Shown here piece after piece: positions 34,610 through 42,916 of a DNA stretch of 64,000 nucleotides. The stretch lies in the NCBI RefSeq assembly GCF_900142915.1, contig NZ_FRCM01000009.1:1-64000 (forward strand), given 5' to 3'. Origin of the DNA: Mucilaginibacter sp. OK098. GTDB lineage: Bacteria; Bacteroidota; Bacteroidia; Sphingobacteriales; Sphingobacteriaceae. The notes beneath the pieces were generated by a model that saw only the letters and a program-made list of their open reading frames with translations, was not told the origin of the DNA and did not search any database. Each line of letters opens with the position of its first letter. Within the stretch, counting starts at the first letter, position 1. Made by a program: the position numbers and the translations under genes.

Positions 34610-36232
34610 CTATTGCGCTTTAGCCAGCCACAAAGATGCATTTAAGTGAAAAGCCGGATGTGAAGTAAACCCTGAAGGTGCATCGCCAGACCATCCATTA
34701 AATAAGCTATCGCCGGTATCTCCAGTGCCATCATCAGCATCTGAACTGTCGCCGATAAACACAACACGACCTGAGCCATAAGTAGAGAGCAAAGCCATTA
34801 CGCCGGTGTTGCCACCATTAGTAAAGCTTGTGCGCCAGAAAAGGCCCTGTACATTCGCGTTGTCAGCCGGGAAAAGTGTAGCGGTGGTGCCATTATAAAA
34901 AGCCAGTTTTGAAGCTGTACCTGCCGCGCCGGTCAACACTTTTTGTGCATTAGCATTGGTGCCGGTGTAAACGTTGCTTGATGGCTGATCGTTAATGTCG
35001 ATATAATCAATATTAAAGCCGAAGGGATGGGTATTGTTGATCCCGTTGTTGGTCATTAAATCATTCCAAACACGGGGTGAATCAAAGCCGTCGCCATCCC
35101 TGTCACTTGGGTTATAACCATTTGCATCGGTGCCGCTTGTAGTGGCCGCAGTATGGTCTGCAACCATCATCAGGCCGCCACCGTTTGATACAAAGTTCAT
35201 AATGGCGGTTTTTTCAGCAGTAGTAAATAAGCGGTTTGGCTCAACAACAACGTATACATCGTAATTACTTAAGTCCTGTGGGTTGCTGCTGTTACCATAA
35301 GTAATGGCAGCGCCAACAGGCAGTGTTTCAACCAGTTCACCATCTTTAACAAGCGCAACCGCCCATGAAGAAAGTGCGCCCTTCCAATACGTTTCGGCAG
35401 TGGTTGAAGTTATACCTGTGTATGATGGGGTTGGTATGCGTTGTGCCTTGGTTTCAACAGTAGTTCCGCCGGTGTAAATAGGAACATTTTCAGTGCCGTC
35501 TGCATCAATTTGCCAGTCGGCGCTGCCTGCGTTTTCATATTTTGTTGCGTCAAAAAGGAATTTTTTCCCGGTTAAAACAGTGCCGCCACCGCCTCCTCCT
35601 CCACTTCCGTTGTCATTTATAGTAATATCATCAATATCTATCCTGTTTGTACCGCCTGTAAGTTTACGGATCTCTAAACGGGCGCTTCCGGTAACATTTA
35701 TGGTAAATGATTGTGTTTGCAGTGTTGTTGTGGTAGTTATATTACTTCCGCTCTGAGTCCAGGTACTGCCGCCATTTATTGAATACCATAAACCCCAGGT
35801 ACTTGCGCCATCGCTTCCGTAAGTACCATGTTTAATGGTTACGATACCAATTCCGGTAGTAACATCAAAAAGCATGGTTATTTTTCCCGTATTGCGGATA
35901 CGGCCGGCCCATGAGCCATTTTTAAGGTCGCCGCTTAAATTACCAATAAGTGCATCGTACATGTTCCATGAATTACCCTGCAGGGTAACATTGTCGCCGC
36001 TGCTTGATCCTGTTGGCGAAACATCATAAGCAGTTTTTGGACTGGTGGTGCCAACCTCAAAATCTTCAGTTAATGAAATAGCATCCAAATGTAGTTTGCT
36101 TGTTACGCTTGCTGTTGTTTCTGTTTGGGGCGTTTTTGATTGAAAATCATTTCCCTTTTTACAGCTGGTAAAAAATGAACCCGATATTGCAATAGCAATT
36201 GCGGGATAAAGTAGATGTTTAGAAATTTTCAT
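34610..36232 (-). CDS. Two-domain secreted lipoprotein (MAM/jelly-roll-like plus GATase1-like)
   Basis: The 540-residue protein has a signal peptide with lipobox FFTSC (Cys24). ATG at 36232 is preferred over a TTG two codons upstream. Residues about 50-205 form a beta-sandwich like those that precede Bacteroidota nucleases (TEDFEVGTTSPKTAYDVSPT, ARLEIRKLTGGTNRIDIDDI). A glycine linker (GSGGGGGGG) separates it from a C-terminal domain of about 310 residues. That domain has ADWQIDADGTENVP, DVYVVVEPNRLFTTAEKTAI, NFVSNGGGLMMVADH and YGSGRVVFIGDSS, the pattern of DUF4350/ThuA-like, GATase1-fold domains. No catalytic triad is evident, and the function is not known. It is flanked by 62-base direct repeats. 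Confidence 0.7.
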   Translation of the reverse strand: MKISKHLLYPAIAIAISGSFFTSCKKGNDFQSKTPQTETTASVTSKLHLDAISLTEDFEVGTTSPKTAYDVSPTGSSSGDNVTLQGNSWNMYDALIGNLSGDLKNGSWAGRIRNTGKITMLFDVTTGIGIVTIKHGTYGSDGASTWGLWYSINGGSTWTQSGSNITTTTTLQTQSFTINVTGSARLEIRKLTGGTNRIDIDDITINDNGSGGGGGGGTVLTGKKFLFDATKYENAGSADWQIDADGTENVPIYTGGTTVETKAQRIPTPSYTGITSTTAETYWKGALSSWAVALVKDGELVETLPVGAAITYGNSSNPQDLSNYDVYVVVEPNRLFTTAEKTAIMNFVSNGGGLMMVADHTAATTSGTDANGYNPSDRDGDGFDSPRVWNDLMTNNGINNTHPFGFNIDYIDINDQPSSNVYTGTNANAQKVLTGAAGTASKLAFYNGTTATLFPADNANVQGLFWRTSFTNGGNTGVMALLSTYGSGRVVFIGDSSDADDGTGDTGDSLFNGWSGDAPSGFTSHPAFHLNASLWLAKAQ

Positions 36233-36594
36233 AAGCAATGGTTTATTTTTGTTTATCTAAAAGTCAATATTATTATCTAATATATTGTTTATTAATTATT
36301 ATGTTAATATTAAGATAATAGGCTGTAACATAAGACAAGTGACAATCTGTAGATTGCGGCAGCTGTTTTACAGTAAATAAGGTAATTGGATTAAGCTTTC
36401 GTATTTTTGAAGAAAATTAAACTTCGTCATTGCGAGGATTTAGATGGGAGGCCTCTAAATCCAAAAATTTTTCCCGCCTCCGGCGGATATAATGTTGACA
36501 GGTTGCGCGATTTTTAAAAAAGAGTTAATCGCCTACAGAAAAAAAATCAGTGAAATCACCATTCAAAATCGGTGAAATCATTAAATAAAAAAAC
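36233..36594. other. Intergenic region upstream of thiL
   Basis: There is no gene in these 362 bases. They hold a CAATCTGTAGATTG hairpin near 36341, a TATTTTTG box at 36402-36409, a partial GTCATTGCGAG element at 36424, and the second copy of the 62-base repeat. If the TATTTTTG box serves thiL, the repeat would lie in its leader. Confidence 0.5.
36461..36522. repeat. 62-base direct repeat, copy 2
   Basis: It is the near-identical partner of 34459-34521, with about three differences, in the same orientation. The pair encloses the lipoprotein gene and its terminator. Confidence 0.85.
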
Positions 36595-37641
36595 ATGTTT
36601 GATAATAAAGAAAGAACAAATATTGAAGAATTAGGTGAGTTTGGGTTGATAAACTATCTAACAAAAAATATAAAGCTAACCCAAAAAAGCACCACAAAAG
36701 GCGTTGGTGACGATGCTGCTGTGCTTGATTTTGAAGGAAAGAAAACACTGATCTCCACTGATCTGCTGCTGGAAGGCATCCATTTCGACCTGGCATATAC
36801 GCCTTTAAAGCATTTAGGTTATAAAGCTATCCAGGTAAATCTGAGTGATATTTACGCTATGAACGGTACCGCATCGCAGGTTACGGTTTCTATCGGCATC
36901 AGCAGCAAATTTCCGCTGGAAGCAGTTGAGGAGCTATACGAAGGCATTTACCTGGCTTGCGATAAATATAATGTTGATTTGGTAGGCGGCGATACTTCCT
37001 CGTCAAAGCAGGGATTGGTTATAAGCGTAACTTCAATTGGTTATGCCGATGAAAAGGACGTGGTTTACCGCACCGGCGCCGAAGAGGGCGACCTGGTGTG
37101 TGTATCCGGGGACCTTGGCGGGGCATATATAGGGTTACAATTGCTGGAGCGTGAAAAGCGGATCTACCTGGAAAACCCAAACATTCAGCCCGACCTGGAA
37201 GGGAAGGATTACATAGTTGAACGGCAGCTAAAACCCGAAGCCCGCAGAGATATTGTGGACCTGTTGAAAGAAATTGAAGTAAAACCCACGTCGATGATCG
37301 ATATTTCAGATGGTTTGGCATCTGAACTTTTGCACATCTGCAAGCAAAGTGATAAAGGCTGTAACTTATACGAGGAAAAGATCCCGCTTGACCCGATGAC
37401 CTTTGATACCGCCCGCGAATTTAACCTCGACCCAACTGTATGCGCCCTGAGCGGTGGCGAAGATTATGAACTCCTCTTCACCGTTAAACAAGCCGACTAC
37501 GAAAAGATCAAGTTTAAAATGGACATCACCATCATCGGCTACATCACTGAGCCCTCAGCAGGCTGTAATTTAGTCACGAAGGCAGGAGCAGTACATGCGT
37601 TGACTGCGCAGGGGTGGAATGCGTTTAAGAGCGGGGTTTAA
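36595..37641 (+). CDS. thiL: Thiamine-monophosphate kinase
   Basis: The 348-residue enzyme phosphorylates thiamine monophosphate to thiamine diphosphate. TKGVGDDAAVLDF (from about residue 33) and STDLLLEGIHFDL are the N-terminal magnesium/nucleotide motifs. HLGYKAIQVNLSDIYAMNG, VDLVGGDTSSSKQGLVISV and MIDISDGLASELLHIC follow in the family order, then LSGGEDYELLFTV near the C-terminus. Length and motif order are normal. It stands alone rather than with other thiamine genes. Confidence 0.95.
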   Translation: MFDNKERTNIEELGEFGLINYLTKNIKLTQKSTTKGVGDDAAVLDFEGKKTLISTDLLLEGIHFDLAYTPLKHLGYKAIQVNLSDIYAMNGTASQVTVSIGISSKFPLEAVEELYEGIYLACDKYNVDLVGGDTSSSKQGLVISVTSIGYADEKDVVYRTGAEEGDLVCVSGDLGGAYIGLQLLEREKRIYLENPNIQPDLEGKDYIVERQLKPEARRDIVDLLKEIEVKPTSMIDISDGLASELLHICKQSDKGCNLYEEKIPLDPMTFDTAREFNLDPTVCALSGGEDYELLFTVKQADYEKIKFKMDITIIGYITEPSAGCNLVTKAGAVHALTAQGWNAFKSGV

Positions 37642-37676
37642 TTGACAGACAAGCCATGTAATTATCCTTGTCTTTT

Positions 37677-37779
37677 GAACCATGATTCGCTTGATTTTAA
37701 GATGTCTTGATTTTTTTGGAAAAAGAAATTGATTTACATCATTCATCCTTTAATCCTAAAATCAAGCGAATCATGGTTC
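37677..37779. repeat. 103-base element with perfect 23-base terminal inverted repeats
   Basis: The left arm begins GAACCATGATTCGCTTGATT (37677) and the right arm is its exact reverse complement, ending AATCATGGTTC at 37779. The element separates thiL from the converging Fic pseudogene and would also serve as a hairpin between them. A related element lies at 44738-44856. Confidence 0.85.
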
Positions 37780-37808
37780 AGAAAAATTTCGCATTATTGC
37801 TTGTTAAT

Positions 37809-38585
37809 TTACAACGCATCAGCCAGCATCAATAAAAAAGGCATTGCTTTGCTATAACCCAGTTCATCATAAAAAACACAAAGGCGGTTCAGGTTTTTAT
37901 AGTATTGGGTTACATTATTATAATAATTCAATTCGCTTTGCAGGTACCAGGCCTTACTACCCAGTTTTTCGGCTATAAACCATTTTTCAAGCAGCCTGCC
38001 AACGCGCCCGTTGCCATCCTCAAACGGGTGAATATTTACAAGTGCCAAATGGATGAAAGGGCAAAATAAAACACCTCCGGGCAGGAAAGGACTTGTTTTT
38101 TAGCAGTTCTATATCGCCACAAAGTAAATAAAAAAGCGCGGTTACCCGGCTTACAGGTGCTGCTTCAAACGGGATCCGCCGATATTGTGCTCCAATACAA
38201 CCATATTGCCAGGCGCAATTTTCCCCGTTTTGCAGGAGGCAGTAAATGAGTAGCTATTATTTTATGGGATTGAAAAAAAATTTGATGCTTTTAACTCATT
38301 TTGCTGGGCAAACAGATAGGCCCGGTACAAATCATCGGGTTTTTGTACCAGGTCGGGCAAGTATTCAATACCCAGCATTTTATGTTTCACATAGCTGTCA
38401 ATCTCCATCTGCTCATCCTCAATCCGCGACGATGTAATTGCTGATATCGACGTATAAAAACTAAAAGTATCCGTTGAGATCTCCGCATCCTTTAAATTAT
38501 CAAAGGAGACTTGAAGATCCCGGTTCACCTGTTGGATGAATACCTCCAACAGGTGAATGGGTATTATCTTTAATTTTTCGGCCAT
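37809..38585 (-). pseudogene. Fic family protein gene, broken by several frameshifts
   Basis: The N-terminal part (38585 to 38262) reads MAEKLKIIPIHLLEVFIQQV and SRIEDEQMEID, typical of the Fic N-terminal domain. The C-terminal part (38048 to 37809) has the AMP-transferase motif HPFEDGNGRVGR. Between them the reading jumps frames: after a run of eight T at about 38275 the sequence continues KIIATHLLPPAKRGKLR in one frame, then NMVVLEHNIGG, then FEAAPVSRVTALFYLL in others. At least three frame changes and a stop lie in this interval, so no full-length protein can be made. The catalytic motif itself is intact, so loss may be recent, or sequencing errors in homopolymers may contribute. Confidence 0.8.
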
Positions 38586-38641
38586 ATTTTATATCAATAC
38601 AAAATAGCACGAATTAATTATCTTTAAGAAATTTATAATTA

Positions 38642-39499
38642 ATGAAGCCACCTCTTCTATTTATCCTTGTTTTCTTAATATTCGGTCAGCTTAAGGCGCA
38701 GCAAAGTATTTTGTTCAAGATTAAATATGTGCCTGCTCTTTCCTATGACACAAATATTTCCATGGAAATGAACATGACCGGTGATGCCGCGGACATGGAA
38801 AAAATTAAAGCCAGTGGCACAAAGATGCCAGTGACAATGACGACTTCAACAAAAATGACGACAAGTGTTCAGACAGGGACTGTTAATGCAGCAAGCGAGT
38901 TCCCAATAATTTTTACTTTTAAAGACATTAAGTCGACAAAAGCCGTTAATGGTACCGAAACATCAAGTCCTGCAAACCCGATTATCGGGGTAAAAATATA
39001 CGGCACTTATACAACCGAGGGAAAGATAACTTTGGATTCGATACCAGGTAAAGCATTAAATGAAAGCATAAAAACGGTCATTTCATCAATGTTAAGCAGC
39101 TTGATAAATCAATTACGTTTTCCGGAAAAGGCACTAAGTCCCGGCGAGTCTTTTACACAGGAAGTACCATTCAACCTTCCTGTTGCAGGTTTTAATATGG
39201 CGTCGACAATAAAAATTGTGTACAAACTTATATCAATAGAAAACAACAGCGCTTTTTTCGACATGGATCAATCAATGAATTTTGATATGAATATGGAAAA
39301 GGACGGCGTTAAAATGACAGGAAAAGGTATTGGAAAAGGCGGCGGAAAACTTGTTTATGATATTGCACACAATTTCCCGACAACAATGAGCAATGGCCTG
39401 GATTTTAATTATCAAATGCAAATAAAAACAATGACAATGACGGGGAAGGCAAAAATCACATCTGTTCATGAAACAAAAATAACGCCGGCAACTAAGTAG
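38642..39499 (+). CDS. Uncharacterised secreted protein, DUF6263-like
   Basis: The 285-residue protein has a signal peptide (cleavage near QLKAQ) and a beta-rich, Met/Thr-rich body, with many TMTT, MNMTG and MTMTGKAK segments. LRFPEKALSPGESFTQEVPF and MEKDGVKMTGKGIGKGGG suggest the periplasmic DUF6263-like family, a guess from pattern rather than a match. No lipobox or membrane segment other than the signal is seen. A TATCTTTA sequence near 38619 is a near-match to the -7 box. It probably stands alone. Function unknown. Confidence 0.6.
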   Translation: MKPPLLFILVFLIFGQLKAQQSILFKIKYVPALSYDTNISMEMNMTGDAADMEKIKASGTKMPVTMTTSTKMTTSVQTGTVNAASEFPIIFTFKDIKSTKAVNGTETSSPANPIIGVKIYGTYTTEGKITLDSIPGKALNESIKTVISSMLSSLINQLRFPEKALSPGESFTQEVPFNLPVAGFNMASTIKIVYKLISIENNSAFFDMDQSMNFDMNMEKDGVKMTGKGIGKGGGKLVYDIAHNFPTTMSNGLDFNYQMQIKTMTMTGKAKITSVHETKITPATK

Positions 39500-39555
39500 G
39501 AATAAATTACCTTTATTTGCCTTAGCATGCCCCAGTCTAAAACGGCACAAATAGT

Positions 39556-40950
39556 TTAAACGGTTTCCTTCTCAGTTGACAGGAAGTCCTCACCATCATT
39601 TATATATTTCTGATCTATCTGCTTATTGGCCTTTGCCCCAAGACTTTTAATTTTCTCGGCAGTTTTTGTCAAATTCCCATTCCCGTCAACCAGCTTATTA
39701 AACGCGCTGTCATAAGCATTCTGGCTCAGCTTTATGTTTTTGCCAATGCCTTCCATATCCCCAACAAAACCAACAAACTTATCATACATCACCCCGCTTA
39801 ACCGGGCAATTTCAAGAACGTTGCGGTTTTGGCGCTCCTGCTTCCAGATGCTGGCTATGGTGCGCAACGTTGCCAGTAAGGTAGACGGGCTTACAATCAC
39901 CACCCGCTTATCCCAGGCATCGCTAAAAAGCTCCGCATCTATCTGTACAGCAAAGCTGAAAGAGGATTCTATCGGCACAAAAAGCAAAACAAAATCCGGC
40001 GAATTGATCTGGTACAGATCGTGGTAGTTTTTTGATGATAAATTATTTACGTGCGCACGGATTGATTCCACATGCCCCTTTGAATATAGCCTGCGTTCCT
40101 CTTCGGTTTCGGCATTTACCAGGCGCTCATAAGCAACCAGGGAAACTTTGGAGTCGATAACCAGGTGTTTATCATCCGGCAGGTCAATAATGGCATCCGG
40201 CTGTAACCGCATTCCATCCAAACCAACAATACTGGCCTGCAGGCGGTATTCCCTATCTTTAGCCAGTCCCGAGCGCTCCAGCACTTTTTCAAGGATCACT
40301 TCGCCCCAATTTCCCTGCTTTTTATTATCGCCCTTTAGGGCTTTTGTTAAATTTTGCGCCTCGCTGCTGATCAGTTTATTCAGGTCCATCAGCTGGGTGA
40401 TGACACCTTTAAGCGTATTGCGCTCGGCAGCTTCCATGTTATAAACCTTTTCCACCTTCTCTTCAAAGGCTTTTATATTTTCTTTAAGCGGATTTAAAAG
40501 TATATCAAGATTGGTGCGGTTGGTTTCAATAAACTTCTGCGATTTTTCATCCAACAGTTTATTGGCTATATTTTGAAATTCCAGCTGGAAATCCTTGCGG
40601 ATCTGGTCAACCTCAATTTTTTGTTCCTGGATCTTTTCCTGCTGCGATTTATAATAAGCCCGCGCACTCTCCAGTGATTGATTGGCAGCCGCCAGTTGCG
40701 AACGCTCGTCTATCAGTTCATCCAGTAACCGGTTCTTTTCTTCTTTAAGCAGGCTGGTGATGCTGTCTTTTTCGGAGATCAGCCCAATGGCATATTGTTC
40801 CGCTTTGGCCAACTCAATATTAAGCGATTGATTTTCATTTTTTAAACGCAGTAGCTCCTCCGCAGAAACGGCAGTAGCCGGTTTCTTCAAAAATAAAAAA
40901 ACAGCAATTAAAAGAATAACGATAGACGCCACTAAAATATAAACACTCAT
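39556..40950 (-). CDS. rmuC: DNA recombination protein RmuC
   Basis: The 464-residue protein has an N-terminal membrane helix (residues 2-23), then a long coiled coil (about 30-130). The RmuC domain follows (about 170-430) with KGDNKKQGNWGEVILEKVLE, LQPDAIIDLPDDKHLVIDSK and PSTLLATLRTIASIWKQERQ. RmuC proteins belong to the PD-(D/E)xK nuclease superfamily and limit DNA inversions and rearrangements. The DAIIDLP..HLVIDSK segment carries the predicted catalytic Asp and Lys. A -7 box lies 17 bases upstream of the ATG. Confidence 0.92.
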   Translation of the reverse strand: MSVYILVASIVILLIAVFLFLKKPATAVSAEELLRLKNENQSLNIELAKAEQYAIGLISEKDSITSLLKEEKNRLLDELIDERSQLAAANQSLESARAYYKSQQEKIQEQKIEVDQIRKDFQLEFQNIANKLLDEKSQKFIETNRTNLDILLNPLKENIKAFEEKVEKVYNMEAAERNTLKGVITQLMDLNKLISSEAQNLTKALKGDNKKQGNWGEVILEKVLERSGLAKDREYRLQASIVGLDGMRLQPDAIIDLPDDKHLVIDSKVSLVAYERLVNAETEEERRLYSKGHVESIRAHVNNLSSKNYHDLYQINSPDFVLLFVPIESSFSFAVQIDAELFSDAWDKRVVIVSPSTLLATLRTIASIWKQERQNRNVLEIARLSGVMYDKFVGFVGDMEGIGKNIKLSQNAYDSAFNKLVDGNGNLTKTAEKIKSLGAKANKQIDQKYINDGEDFLSTEKETV

Positions 40951-40967
40951 TTTGATAAAAATATTAG

Positions 40968-40975
40968 CAAAATTA
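40968..40975 (-). promoter_or_regulatory. Bacteroidota -7 box TAATTTTG for rmuC
   Basis: On the minus strand it matches TAnnTTTG and ends 17 bases before the rmuC ATG, the same distance as at trmB and dinB. Confidence 0.45.
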
Positions 40976-40991
40976 AGGTAAATAATTTAAA

Positions 40992-41074
40992 CTAAGATTT
41001 TTAGGATTTGAGGATGCCTAAGATTAATTAACACGTTTCAGGATCCTATAATCTTTGAATCCTACTAATCTTAG
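40992..41074. repeat. Imperfect inverted repeat at the gldH 3' end
   Basis: CTAAGATTTTTAGGATT (40992-41008) and AATCCTACTAATCTTAG (41058-41074) pair at 15 of 17 positions. It overlaps the gldH stop codon and separates gldH from rmuC, where it may work as a terminator. Confidence 0.6.
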
Positions 41075-41550
41075 TTTGCTTTCTCCACCCTCACTCCAAC
41101 ATCGCTCACCTCCCGCAACGGGTTATCGCGCATATTTTGTTCAATAACAAAGGTATAGGTACCTTTTACCGGAAATTTATAATCAATAAGGAAAGGAACC
41201 TGGTAGCTGTATAAATTACCTGATCCTTTACCCAGCCATTCGCCATCCTTATTGGCCAGCTTCATTTCGTAGCGCTTTGGGGCAGTTTTTTTATCGGGCC
41301 CAGTTTGCGAGATCAGCACAAACAGGTTTGAATATTTATAATCACCGGTTACCCTTAGGTTCATATAAACAGTGTAAGCCTGTTTTTCATTATCAATTTT
41401 AACCGGGAACCTGAACCGGTTAAGGTAGGTCCAGTTATGATCGGGCACTTCCGTGTTCTGATCAATAACTGCGTTTTTATCGGTGCAGCCGGCAAGCAAT
41501 AACAGGCTTGCTGACAATATTAAATAAAAGAGCTTCAACCTTTTTTTCAT
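41071..41550 (-). CDS. gldH: Gliding motility lipoprotein GldH
   Basis: The 159-residue lipoprotein has a signal peptide and lipobox LLAGC (Cys22). DHNWTYLNRFRFPVKIDNEK and YSNLFVLISQTGPDKK fit the GldH family, and the length is typical. GldH is required for gliding in Flavobacterium and is widely kept in non-gliding Bacteroidota. It follows ricT with a four-base overlap (41547-41550) in the usual holB-ricT-gldH order, which strengthens the call. Confidence 0.88.
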   Translation of the reverse strand: MKKRLKLFYLILSASLLLLAGCTDKNAVIDQNTEVPDHNWTYLNRFRFPVKIDNEKQAYTVYMNLRVTGDYKYSNLFVLISQTGPDKKTAPKRYEMKLANKDGEWLGKGSGNLYSYQVPFLIDYKFPVKGTYTFVIEQNMRDNPLREVSDVGVRVEKAN

Positions 41551-42914
41551 TCCTTTTTACCTGGCTGATCTCCCTTGTTCCTGTCCCGGTTACCATCGGG
41601 ACCCGGATTGCCGGGGCGGTTTTGATTGTTTCTGTTCGGACGGAAGTTTTTATTCCGGTTAGGATTTCCACCTTCAGGCCTTCCTTCTTGCGTACGTGCT
41701 GCCTGGGGTGCCGCGCCCTGAGCTGCGTTATCCGGGCGGGGCGCACCGCCTCCTTCACCCTGTCCGCCGGGGCGTTGGTTTTTATTCCGGTTCTTATTTT
41801 TCTTTTTGTTGTTTTGGTTTCTGCGCTCGTCAAGGCGGGTTAAACTATCCTGGCCAACCACGTTTTCATAATCTAAAACTTTTACCGGCTTGGTTTCAAC
41901 TTCAACCACTTCACCCAGGTCTGCCGGAATAACGCCGTCTTTGTTCATTTGCTGAATTTCCTTTACACGGCTAAGCGGCAATGGGATCCACGATTCTTCC
42001 CGCGGATAGCTAAACCACATCAGCTTTTTAAATATATCCGTTTTTTGCAGGCGCGCATCCCCTTTTTCGGTACGCAGCACGTTTACATTATCAGGGATAT
42101 ATTTCAGGGCATCCATGTAAGTATCCAGCTCGTAATTGAGGCAGCATTTAAGCTTGCCGCACTGGCCTGCCAGTTTCAAAGTATTGAGCGAAAGGTTTTG
42201 ATACCGCGCAGCGGAGGTTGATACCGTTTTAAAATCAGTAAGCCAGGTTGAGCAGCACAACTCGCGCCCGCATGATCCGATGCCTCCAAGTCTGCTTGCC
42301 TCCTGGCGCATCCCGATCTGCCGCATTTCAATACGGATGCGGAAGGTTTCAGCCATTTTTTTGATCAGTTCCCTGAAATCAACCCGGCCTTCGGCCGTAT
42401 AATAAAAGGTGGCTTTGGTTTTATCGCCCTGGTAATCCACATCACTTAACTTCATTGATAGGTTAAGCTCCAGCGCAAGGGTGCGCGATTTATGCATGGT
42501 TTCCCATTCAAGCTCTTTGGCCGCTTTCCATTTATCCACATCGGCAACGGTAGCTTTGCGATAGATCTTTTTTGCAACATCTTCTTCTTTAACCCGGCGC
42601 TTCACCATTTGCATCCTAACCAGCTCGCCGGTTACAGAAACATGGCCCACGTCATAACCACCTGTAGCGGCTTCAACCACCACCAGTTCGCCGGCTTCAA
42701 GATAAATGTTATCGGCATTAAGAAAAAACTCTTTCCTCGAACCTTTAAATTTTACTTCGATAATGCCAAAAGGCTTATAGTTAGTTGGCATGTCCATATG
42801 CGACAGCCAATCGTAAACATCTAATTTGCTGCAACCATTAGTAAGGCATGAGCCATTACTTTTGCAGCCGGCCGGCGAGCATCCGCCCCCCGTTGAACAA
42901 CTTCCGCATCCCAT
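41547..42914 (-). CDS. ricT: RicT/PSP1-domain protein with long disordered C-terminus
   Basis: The 455-residue protein has a Cys-rich start (MGCGSCSTGGGCSPAGCKSN). The PSP1 (YaaT/RicT) domain follows, with MVKRRVKEEDVAKKIYRKAT, DYQGDKTKATFYYTAEGRVD and FRELIKKMAETFRIRIEMRQ. A cysteine cluster comes next (GGIGSCGRELCCSTW, LAGQCGKLKCCLNYELD) that in RicT relatives ligates an iron-sulphur cluster. From about residue 350 on, the chain is low-complexity and rich in Asn, Lys, Arg, Gly and Pro, a common Bacteroidota extension. In Firmicutes RicT acts with RicA/RicF on RNase Y; the role in Bacteroidota is not established. It lies two bases after holB. Confidence 0.9.
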   Translation of the reverse strand: MGCGSCSTGGGCSPAGCKSNGSCLTNGCSKLDVYDWLSHMDMPTNYKPFGIIEVKFKGSRKEFFLNADNIYLEAGELVVVEAATGGYDVGHVSVTGELVRMQMVKRRVKEEDVAKKIYRKATVADVDKWKAAKELEWETMHKSRTLALELNLSMKLSDVDYQGDKTKATFYYTAEGRVDFRELIKKMAETFRIRIEMRQIGMRQEASRLGGIGSCGRELCCSTWLTDFKTVSTSAARYQNLSLNTLKLAGQCGKLKCCLNYELDTYMDALKYIPDNVNVLRTEKGDARLQKTDIFKKLMWFSYPREESWIPLPLSRVKEIQQMNKDGVIPADLGEVVEVETKPVKVLDYENVVGQDSLTRLDERRNQNNKKKNKNRNKNQRPGGQGEGGGAPRPDNAAQGAAPQAARTQEGRPEGGNPNRNKNFRPNRNNQNRPGNPGPDGNRDRNKGDQPGKKE

Positions 42915-42916
42915 AA

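Noticed and set aside
34459..36522. Insertion sequence bounded by direct repeats
   Set aside because: The only gene between the repeats is a lipoprotein; there is no transposase and no terminal inverted repeat.
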